Assembly: GCA_017444545.1 (NCBI GenBank) | Contig: JAFSWJ010000177.1 | Span: 1 to 6,724, forward strand | Length of the DNA: 6,724 nucleotides | DNA from: Lachnospiraceae bacterium | GTDB taxonomy: Bacteria; Bacillota; Clostridia; Lachnospirales; Lachnospiraceae | Reading direction: 5' to 3' | In this document: positions 1 through 5,061 of the stretch, piece by piece | Layout of the letters: each line of letters begins with the position of its first letter | Numbering within the stretch: the first letter of the stretch is position 1 | Translations under genes and position numbers: made by a program | Notes under the pieces: generated by a model | The model's database searches: none | The model's input: the letters and a program-made list of their open reading frames with translations, nothing else | What the model was told of the DNA's origin: nothing

Positions 1-1
1 G

Positions 2-208
2 GAAGCCACACAGGCCATCAGGGCAGCGGACAGGAGAGATGCGCCGGCAGTGCCCATCATCGCCATGACGGCAAACGCCTTTGATGAGGATGTCCAGAGG
101 TCCCTTCAGGTAGGGATGAACGCGCATCTGTCAAAGCCTGTGGAGCCTGAAAGGCTGTACCAGACTTTGGAGGAGCTAATATGGGAGGCCGGATCAAAGA
201 ATGGGTAA
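2..208 (+). CDS. Response-regulator receiver domain, C-terminal part (likely end of a hybrid sensor histidine kinase); 5' partial
   Basis: Only the last 68 codons are visible, read in the frame starting at base 2 and ending with TAA at 206-208. The translation has the C-terminal half of a CheY-like receiver fold. PIIAMTANA (visible residues 18-26) carries the conserved Thr (residue 23) that follows beta-4. GMNAHLSKPV (38-47) carries the conserved Lys (residue 45) and the cis-Pro after it. The phosphorylated Asp would lie upstream, outside the window. After the domain there are only about 20 residues, so the receiver is the last domain. Receivers with the AMTANAF...GMN.HL.KP signature are typical of hybrid histidine kinases, but a stand-alone regulator or one with an N-terminal effector cannot be excluded. 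The last 8 bases overlap the lepB start, which suggests co-transcription. Confidence 0.85.
   Translation, partial: EATQAIRAADRRDAPAVPIIAMTANAFDEDVQRSLQVGMNAHLSKPVEPERLYQTLEELIWEAGSKNG
183..188 (+). promoter_or_regulatory. Ribosome binding site for lepB, inside the upstream gene
   Basis: GGGAGG lies 12 bases before the ATG at 201. That is longer than the usual 6-9 bases, but it is the only purine-rich match nearby. An in-frame TAA at 177-179 with no other in-frame ATG, GTG or TTG before 201 fixes the start at 201. Confidence 0.55.
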
Positions 209-722
209 AAAGGAGATAATAAGAGAGATCCTTGAATGGATCGGAGTCATCGCTGCCGCCATCATCATATCGCTTCTGGTCAATACCTTCATCATAGTCA
301 ATGCCACAGTGCCTTCATCCTCCATGGAAAAGACCATCATGGCCCATGACAGGATCATAGGCTCAAGGCTTTCCTATCTGTTCGGGGATCCGCAAAGAGG
401 TGATATCGTCATCTTCAAAAATCCGGATAACGAGGATGTGCTCTACATCAAAAGGCTCATCGGACTTCCCGGCGAAACCGTGGAGATCCGTGACAACATG
501 GTGCTCATCAACGGACAGAAGCTTTTTGAGCCTTATCTGCAGGTTGAAATGCAGGGGGAGTTCGGACCCTACGAGGTTCCGGAGGGGCATTACTTCATGA
601 TGGGAGACAACCGCAATGATTCGGCGGATTCGCGTTACTGGACGAACACCTACCTTTCCCGTGAAGGGATAGTGGGGAAGGCGCAGTTCCGCTACTGGCC
701 GAAGATCAAGAAGCTGGAGTGA
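201..722 (+). CDS. lepB: Type I signal peptidase (leader peptidase)
   Basis: This is a membrane-anchored serine protease (family S26) that removes signal peptides from proteins leaving through Sec or Tat, acting on the outer face of the cytoplasmic membrane. The 173-residue product has the compact Gram-positive form. It has a short cytoplasmic N-terminus, one hydrophobic anchor at about 14-36, then the catalytic boxes. Box B is PSSSMEKTI (38-46) with nucleophile Ser41. Box C is RGDIVIFKNP (66-75). Box D is YIKRLIGLPGE (82-92) with general base Lys84. Box E is GDNRNDSADSR (135-145). All catalytic residues are present, so the enzyme should be active. Box B differs slightly from the usual SGSMEPT form (Ser40 for Gly, Lys44 for Pro). 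The start overlaps the preceding receiver gene by 8 bp. Its usual partners are secreted precursors in general. Confidence 0.96.
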   Translation: MGKKEIIREILEWIGVIAAAIIISLLVNTFIIVNATVPSSSMEKTIMAHDRIIGSRLSYLFGDPQRGDIVIFKNPDNEDVLYIKRLIGLPGETVEIRDNMVLINGQKLFEPYLQVEMQGEFGPYEVPEGHYFMMGDNRNDSADSRYWTNTYLSREGIVGKAQFRYWPKIKKLE

Positions 723-766
723 GATGATCCGCTCATCCGAAGCCATTGGGTTCACCGGGAAACGGC

Positions 767-789
767 TCCTGCCAAAGTGTATGGCAGGA
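767..789 (+). terminator. Hairpin after lepB, possible weak terminator
   Basis: TCCTGCCA (767-774) and TGGCAGGA (782-789) form a perfect 8-bp, GC-rich stem with a 7-base loop, 45 bases after the lepB stop. The nearest U-run, T6 at 801-806, begins 11 bases after the stem instead of directly abutting it, so classic intrinsic termination is uncertain. The right arm overlaps the first two bases of the inverted-repeat element at 788. Confidence 0.35.
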
Positions 790-998
790 CATGAATACTG
801 TTTTTTGACGCCCTTTTTTGAGTCGTAATGGTACTTGAAAGTGCTCAAAAGGCAGGGACGCAGGTACACGGAGGTACCTGCGAGGGAGCGTTGAGCTTGG
901 AGCGAATCGCGACCGGTTCCGTGACTTATAAAAAACTACAGGCACTTTCTTAGTACCATAGACGAAAAAAAACAGGCGAAAAAAACAGTATTCATGTC
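788..998. repeat. MITE-like intergenic element with long terminal inverted repeats
   Basis: GACATGAATACTGTTTTTT (788-806) is repeated exactly in inverted orientation at 980-998, a 19-bp perfect terminal repeat. The arms stay complementary further in, with small gaps: CGCC (809-812 with 975-978), T/A-runs (814-819 with 965-972), ATGGTACT (828-835 with 952-959) and GAAAGTGC (837-844 with 942-949). Each arm is therefore about 57 bases. The central 97 bases hold a separate 9-bp hairpin (859-882). Total length is 211 bp. No transposase is encoded and I see no clear target-site duplication. By size and architecture this resembles a miniature inverted-repeat element or a similar dispersed intergenic repeat. 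As RNA it would fold into one very long hairpin and could affect read-through from lepB into the aminotransferase operon. That it occurs in multiple copies is inference; only one copy is in this window. Confidence 0.7.
859..882. repeat. Central hairpin of the intergenic element
   Basis: CGCAGGTAC (859-867) pairs perfectly with GTACCTGCG (874-882) around the 6-base loop ACGGAG. It sits in the middle of the 788-998 element, so the whole forms a nested, cross-like arrangement. No T-run follows, so it is not a terminator. Confidence 0.7.
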
Positions 999-1011
999 AT
1001 ACAATAATATT

Positions 1012-1017
1012 GAGGAG
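1012..1017 (+). promoter_or_regulatory. Ribosome binding site that sets the aminotransferase start at 1027
   Basis: GAGGAG lies 9 bases before ATG 1027. The in-frame ATG at 994 has only an A-rich stretch before it with no Shine-Dalgarno match, and it lies in the terminal repeat of the 788-998 element. The start at 1027 is therefore preferred. Confidence 0.8.
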
Positions 1018-1026
1018 AATAATACT

Positions 1027-2217
1027 ATGATCGCAAAAAGTATGGAAGGCCTTGTGAACAACAATTCCGTGATCAGACAGATGTTTGAGGAAGGACAGAA
1101 AATGGCGGCGCAGTACGGTGCCGGAAATGTCTATGATTTTTCACTTGGAAATCCGAATGTTCCTGCCCCGAAAAAGGTGGAGGAGACCATTAAAAAACTG
1201 ATAGCCGAAGAAGATCCGGTAGTCCTTCACGGCTACATGAGCAATGCAGGGTTTCCCGATGTCAGAAAAAAGGTGGCGGATTCCCTGAACCGCAGGTTTA
1301 ACACATCATTTACCGAAAACAACATCATGATGACGGTAGGGGCAGCGGGAGGCTTAAACTGTGCCCTGAAGGCCCTCATCGATCCGGGAGATGAGGTGGT
1401 GACCTTTGCGCCCTTCTTTCTGGAATACAAAAACTATGTGGGCAATTTCGGCGGCGTTCTGATCACGGTTAAGCCTGATACAGAAACCTTTCAGCCAAAC
1501 CTGCCGGAGTTTGAGGAAAAGGTCACGGCAAAAACAAAGGCAGTGATCATTAATAATCCAAACAATCCTACAGGCGTAATATATTCTGAGAAGACCATAA
1601 AGAGCATTGCCTCGATCCTTGAAAAAAAGCAGGAGGAGTACGGACATCCCATCTTCATCATTTCCGACGAGCCCTACAGGGAACTGGTGTATACGGGAGC
1701 AGAGGTGCCATACATCACAAGGTATTACAAAAATACCATTGTGGGCTATTCCTTCAGCAAGACCCTGAGCCTTCCCGGAGAGAGGATCGGATATCTGGTG
1801 CTGCCCTCGGAGGCCGACGGGTATGATGAGCTGTTTGGGGCCCTTACCATCGCAAACCGCATCCTGGGCTTTGTGAATGCGCCGTCCCTCATCCAGAGGG
1901 TCGTGGCCGAATGTCTTGAGGAAAAGGCGGATATCGCTTATTATGCAAAAAACAGGGATGTGCTCTATGAGGCCTTGAAAAAATACGGATTTTCCTGCAT
2001 CAAGCCCGAGGGTGCCTTCTATATGTTCATCAAATCGCCGGTGCCCGATGAAAAGGAATTTGTGGCAAAGGCAAAGGAATACAGGATACTGCTGGTGCCG
2101 GGCTCGTCGTTTATGTGCGCCGGCTTCGTGCGCCTTGCCTATTGTGTATCATACGAAACCTGCAAAAACAGCCTGCCCGGCTTTGAAAGCCTGGCAAAGG
2201 ATTACGGACTGATATGA
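1027..2217 (+). CDS. Pyridoxal phosphate-dependent aminotransferase, class I/II (aspartate/aromatic type)
   Basis: This is a cytoplasmic PLP enzyme that moves an amino group between an amino acid and a 2-oxo acid. From the ATG at 1027 it has 396 residues, normal for fold-type I aminotransferases. The visible core motifs are SLGNPNVPAP near residues 39-48, NNPNNPTG (176-183) with the PLP-contacting Asn180, SDEPYRELVY (213-222) with Asp214 and Tyr217, and SFSKTLSLPGERIGY (242-256) with Schiff-base Lys245 and phosphate-binding Arg253. Arg369 in FVRLAYCV is the likely substrate carboxylate binder. An ATG at 994 would add 11 residues, but it has no ribosome binding site and lies in a repeat. The stop overlaps the next gene by 4 bp (ATGA), so the pair is probably translationally coupled. 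The fold is certain; the amino-donor specificity (Asp, Ala, aromatic) cannot be read from these motifs. Confidence 0.93.
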   Translation: MIAKSMEGLVNNNSVIRQMFEEGQKMAAQYGAGNVYDFSLGNPNVPAPKKVEETIKKLIAEEDPVVLHGYMSNAGFPDVRKKVADSLNRRFNTSFTENNIMMTVGAAGGLNCALKALIDPGDEVVTFAPFFLEYKNYVGNFGGVLITVKPDTETFQPNLPEFEEKVTAKTKAVIINNPNNPTGVIYSEKTIKSIASILEKKQEEYGHPIFIISDEPYRELVYTGAEVPYITRYYKNTIVGYSFSKTLSLPGERIGYLVLPSEADGYDELFGALTIANRILGFVNAPSLIQRVVAECLEEKADIAYYAKNRDVLYEALKKYGFSCIKPEGAFYMFIKSPVPDEKEFVAKAKEYRILLVPGSSFMCAGFVRLAYCVSYETCKNSLPGFESLAKDYGLI

Positions 2218-3269
2218 GCTTTGTAGATAATATCCGGCGCGTGATCCCCTACACACCGGGGGAGCAGCCGCAGAAAAAAGTGATCAAGCTGAATACCAAC
2301 GAGTGTCCCTATCCGCCGTCACCCTCGGTGAAAAAGGCCCTGGATGGGATGGACACGGATGTGCTGCGCCTCTACCCCGAGGTTGCATGCGATACCTTAA
2401 ACGATGCACTTTGTTCTTATTATGGAGTGCCCCGTGAGTGCGTGTTTTCGGGTGTCGGCTCCGATGATGTGCTCTCCATGTGCTTTCTTGCTTTTTTTGC
2501 GGGGAAGGATCCGGTGCTTTTTCCGGACATCACCTATTCGTTCTATGATGTATGGGCAGAGGTCTACAGGATACCCTATGAGACCGTGCCGCTTGATGAG
2601 GCTTTTGGCATCAGGCCGCAGGATTACAGAAAGCCAAACGGCGGCGTCGTCATCGCAAATCCCAACGCGCCTACAGGTGCAGCGCTCGGACTTGATGCCA
2701 TCGAGGATATAGTGTCCCATAATAAGGACAGCGTGGTCATCATCGACGAGGCCTACATCGATTTCGGAGGGGAAACGGCTCTGCCGCTTATCAAAAAATA
2801 CGATAATGTGGTGGTGGTGCGCACCATGTCAAAGTCAAGGGCCCTTGCGGGCATGCGCATCGGTTACTGCTTCGGACCGGCTCAGCTGATAAAATACCTG
2901 AATGATGTGAAATATTCCGTCAATTCCTACACGATGAATACCCCGGCCCTTGTCGCAGGCGCTGCCGCGATAGGGGATGATGAGTATTTCCGTGATATCA
3001 CGTCACGTATAATAAAAACGAGGACCGCCTTTGGACAGCGTTTAAGGGAGCTTGGATTTACATTCGTGGAATCGTCGGCAAATTTCATCTTTGCCGCACC
3101 GCCTGCGCCCTTTGAGGCCTCCTTCATCTTTGAGGAGCTTAAAAAGCGGGATATCTATGTCAGACATTTCAAAAAACCTGAAAGGATAGCCGGCCACCTC
3201 CGCATCACCATAGGAACGGATGAGGAGATGGAGACGCTGTATGAGACACTTTCGGATATACTTGAATGA
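2214..3269 (+). CDS. hisC: Histidinol-phosphate aminotransferase (HisC family)
   Basis: HisC converts imidazole acetol phosphate plus glutamate to L-histidinol phosphate plus 2-oxoglutarate in histidine synthesis. The 351-residue product has the usual HisC length. Family features include KLNTNECPYPPSP (25-37), the RLYP motif (52-55) whose Tyr reaches the partner subunit's PLP, NPNAPTGA (149-156), DEAYIDFG (178-185) with Asp178 and Tyr181, and TMSKSRALAGMRIGY (204-218) with Schiff-base Lys207 and phosphate-contacting Arg215. Arg330 (LRITIGT) fits the substrate-binding Arg. Ala152 stands where many aminotransferases have Asn before PTG; NPNAPTG is, to my knowledge, a recurring variant among HisC proteins. 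The start overlaps the upstream aminotransferase (ATGA), with only a weak AAAGG at 2196-2200. No other his gene is nearby, so a broader or aromatic aminotransferase role, or a CobD-like relative, remains possible though less likely. Confidence 0.85.
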   Translation: MSFVDNIRRVIPYTPGEQPQKKVIKLNTNECPYPPSPSVKKALDGMDTDVLRLYPEVACDTLNDALCSYYGVPRECVFSGVGSDDVLSMCFLAFFAGKDPVLFPDITYSFYDVWAEVYRIPYETVPLDEAFGIRPQDYRKPNGGVVIANPNAPTGAALGLDAIEDIVSHNKDSVVIIDEAYIDFGGETALPLIKKYDNVVVVRTMSKSRALAGMRIGYCFGPAQLIKYLNDVKYSVNSYTMNTPALVAGAAAIGDDEYFRDITSRIIKTRTAFGQRLRELGFTFVESSANFIFAAPPAPFEASFIFEELKKRDIYVRHFKKPERIAGHLRITIGTDEEMETLYETLSDILE

Positions 3270-3314
3270 CGTTTTTATTATGTGTAAGAAAATAAAGATC
3301 AGGAGAGATATGAT

Positions 3315-3845
3315 ATGAGTTCTTTGGCTTCAGGTATTGCAAATGCCTTTGTTGCGAACACTTTGACACAGTATATAGGGTGCTTTGTCATCGCCATGAT
3401 ACCCCTTATCGAATTGAGGGGTGCGATACCCATAGCACACTGGTTTCACAGTATGAACCCGGAGAATTTCAATCTTGTTTTCGGGTATGTCGTCATAGCG
3501 CTGGGAAACATGCTTCCCGTGCCCATTATCTTTTTCTTTGCCAGAAAGGTGCTTGAATGGGGCAAGGACAAGAGGTTCATCGGAAGGTTCTTTTCTTTTT
3601 GTCTCGAAAAGGGACACAAGGGAGGAGAAAAGCTGCAGGCAAAGGCCGGGCGGGGACTTTTTCTGGCCCTGCTCCTTTTTGTCGGCATACCTCTGCCGGG
3701 TACCGGCGCCTGGACCGGAACCCTTGCGGCCTCAATTCTTGATATGAAATTCAGGGAGAGTGTCATAGCGGTCATGCTGGGAGTAGTCCTTGCCGGGATC
3801 ATCATGGGACTCGTTTCGGCGGGGCTTTTCGGGGCGATATTATGA
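3315..3845 (+). CDS. Small multidrug export family membrane protein (PF06695/COG2426 type)
   Basis: This is a 176-residue integral membrane protein. Hydrophobic segments lie at about 20-42 (interrupted), 53-77, 114-135 and 148-175. Two Pro/Gly-rich motifs mark the family: PLIELRGAIP (30-39), with charged residues inside a hydrophobic stretch, and PLPGTGAWTG (126-135). These look like re-entrant hairpins, and the family has been proposed to be distantly related to DedA/VTT proteins. A basic loop (about 78-113) separates the halves. The 'multidrug export' name is historical; no transport substrate can be inferred here, and a lipid or ion role is as plausible. GGAG at 3302-3305, 9 bases before the ATG, supports the start. 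The gene follows hisC by 45 bp with no terminator and runs into the acyltransferase start (overlap at 3842-3845), so it fits in the same operon. Confidence 0.88.
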   Translation: MSSLASGIANAFVANTLTQYIGCFVIAMIPLIELRGAIPIAHWFHSMNPENFNLVFGYVVIALGNMLPVPIIFFFARKVLEWGKDKRFIGRFFSFCLEKGHKGGEKLQAKAGRGLFLALLLFVGIPLPGTGAWTGTLAASILDMKFRESVIAVMLGVVLAGIIMGLVSAGLFGAIL

Positions 3846-4897
3846 TGGCAAAAAACAGGAGAGAGACAGGACTTGACCTTCTTCGAATATATGCCTGTTT
3901 TTCGCTGTTGCCCTTTCATCTTTGCATATATGGTGTGAGACATGAGGAGTCTTTGCTGAATTATACGGATACATTCATCAAGGCTCTGTTTGAGTATCAT
4001 GTGCCTTTATTTCTGATGATCACCGGGGCATTGTTTCTGAGCCTTGAAAAGATAGATCTGAAACGGTTATTCACGCACAATATCCTGCATCTGTTTTTTG
4101 TTTATCTGTTTTGGTCCTTTATATATGCGATATTTGATGTTCTCCTGAATCTTCAGAATGTGACGGACGTAAAGGGGCTTGCCCGGTGGATCATCATGAG
4201 CACACGCGACAGCCACTATCATCTGTGGTATCTCCCGACGATCATTTCGATATATATACTGCTCCCGGTCTTTCACGCAGCGTTTCACAATACCGCATTT
4301 CATGGTATATTAAAGTACGCAGTATGCATATTTGCAGTTTTCGGAGTCTTGATAAAAACTTTGCTGCTGATCCCGGTTAAATTTGATACCTACGGCGTTC
4401 TTTTGAAAAAGGTCGATGTCGGGACTTTCGCCGGGTACATCGGTTTTGTGTTCACTGGATACCTGCTATACAGTATAAAGGACAGGATTACAAAGCGGCA
4501 GATGCTTATTTTGTCGGCAGTTTCGGTGATCTGTATCGCGGTTACCGAGATCGTAAATCTGTCAAGGGTTCCGGAAGAAGGGATCAACACATACTTTTTG
4601 TATTTTCCTATACCATGCTTCATCATTGAATGCACTCTGTTTTTATTATTTGAACGGATAAATCCGGAGAGGTTTGAAAAAAGATCGGGCTTTATCAAGG
4701 GAGTATCGGAGTGCATGCTGGGAGTTTACTGCCTGCATGACATTATGATCTCAATTGTTGAAAAGCTTTTTGCATTTATACCCGATGGATTGTATATCCT
4801 GAAGCTGGTAGTGATTGCCGTTATCTCATTTGTATTGTGTACTAGTGTGGTTTTTTTCATGAGAAAGAGCAGGATCCTGAGGCAGATCGCGGTGTGA
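3842..4897 (+). CDS. Acyltransferase family 3 membrane protein (OafA/WecH-like)
   Basis: This is a polytopic membrane protein of 351 residues with about ten hydrophobic segments, the size of a stand-alone acyltransferase-3 domain. These enzymes move acetyl or other acyl groups onto extracytoplasmic sugars, polysaccharides or lipids. Family features are RETGLDLLRIYAC (7-19) at the first helix with His26 after it, HVPLFLMITGALFL (53-66), HLWYLPTIISIYILLPV (127-143) resembling the family's HLWFL motif, and LGVYCLHD (293-300) near the end. No periplasmic SGNH domain is attached. ATG codons occur at 3842 and 3845. The first overlaps the upstream stop as ATGA; only GGGG (3831-3834) precedes it, so coupling is likely. 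The gene is strikingly AT-rich (sampled 60-base stretches of 30-35% GC against 62-63% in hisC and parts of the previous gene), suggesting separate ancestry. The acceptor substrate is unknown. Confidence 0.88.
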   Translation: MMAKNRRETGLDLLRIYACFSLLPFHLCIYGVRHEESLLNYTDTFIKALFEYHVPLFLMITGALFLSLEKIDLKRLFTHNILHLFFVYLFWSFIYAIFDVLLNLQNVTDVKGLARWIIMSTRDSHYHLWYLPTIISIYILLPVFHAAFHNTAFHGILKYAVCIFAVFGVLIKTLLLIPVKFDTYGVLLKKVDVGTFAGYIGFVFTGYLLYSIKDRITKRQMLILSAVSVICIAVTEIVNLSRVPEEGINTYFLYFPIPCFIIECTLFLLFERINPERFEKRSGFIKGVSECMLGVYCLHDIMISIVEKLFAFIPDGLYILKLVVIAVISFVLCTSVVFFMRKSRILRQIAV

Positions 4898-4903
4898 ATA
4901 CAA

Positions 4904-4981
4904 GGGACGGTTCTCTGTGACGCCGGTATTTATCAGCGTTTCACGGGGGTTTCATCTGCCAGTGAAACAGAGAACCGTCCC
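4904..4981. repeat. REP-type palindromic repeat after the acyltransferase gene
   Basis: GGGACGGTTCTCTGT (4904-4918) is perfectly inverted at 4967-4981, a 15-bp stem starting 7 bases after the acyltransferase stop. GTTTCAC (4938-4944) also pairs with GTGAAAC (4962-4968). The right arm is thus one continuous 20-base block (4962-4981), while its left complement is split into 4904-4916 and 4938-4944 by 21 extra bases (4917-4937). Palindromes with a GGGGACGGTTCT core are, from memory, widespread intergenic repeats in Clostridia and sometimes linked to REP-associated tyrosine transposases; none is encoded here. No T-run follows, so it is not a standard intrinsic terminator, though it may stabilise the 3' end of the operon mRNA. 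Confidence 0.78.
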
Positions 4982-5061
4982 CCTGCAACACCGAAAAAAA
5001 ATGAGAAATTTTCGAATAATTATTTGGGTATCTGTTGTTGTTTTTTAATCGGAGGTTATGT
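4982..5061 (+). other. AT-rich leader of the surface protein gene
   Basis: About 80 bases between the palindromic repeat and the next start codon are AT-rich, with A8 at 4994-5001, a 10-bp palindrome AATAATTATT at 5015-5024 and T6 at 5041-5046. A promoter for the next gene would be expected here, but I cannot point to a convincing -35/-10 pair. Confidence 0.4.
5051..5056 (+). promoter_or_regulatory. Ribosome binding site for the surface protein
   Basis: GGAGGT lies 5 bases before ATG 5062. An ATG at 5058 is only one base from the site and is out of frame with the long coding region, ending after about 41 codons, so 5062 is the start. Confidence 0.85.

Noticed and set aside
363..869. A 168-codon minus-strand open frame across lepB and the following intergenic region
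   Set aside because: It lies mostly antisense to lepB, which has all catalytic motifs, and runs into the inverted repeat. The translation shows no recognisable domain.
891..932. A sigma-A promoter inside the element (TTGAGC ... TTATAA)
   Set aside because: The spacing between the two hexamers is about 29 bases, far from the 16-18 required, and no better -35 lies at the right distance.
723..1026. A T-box or other amino-acid riboswitch upstream of the aminotransferase
   Set aside because: I see no T-box signature (the AGGGUGGNACCGCG-type antiterminator) and no terminator next to the gene start. The structure is explained better by the terminal inverted repeats.
3446..4000. A 184-codon minus-strand open frame across the two membrane-protein genes
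   Set aside because: It is antisense to two well-supported genes and is basic, Ser/Pro-rich and without family motifs, as expected for a shadow frame.
4904..4981. The palindrome as an intrinsic terminator of the acyltransferase operon
   Set aside because: The stem is followed by CCTGCAACACC rather than a T-run, so Rho-independent termination there is not supported.
5058..5060. Alternative ATG for the surface protein gene
   Set aside because: It is out of frame with the long coding region, lies too close to the GGAGG site, and its frame closes after about 41 codons.
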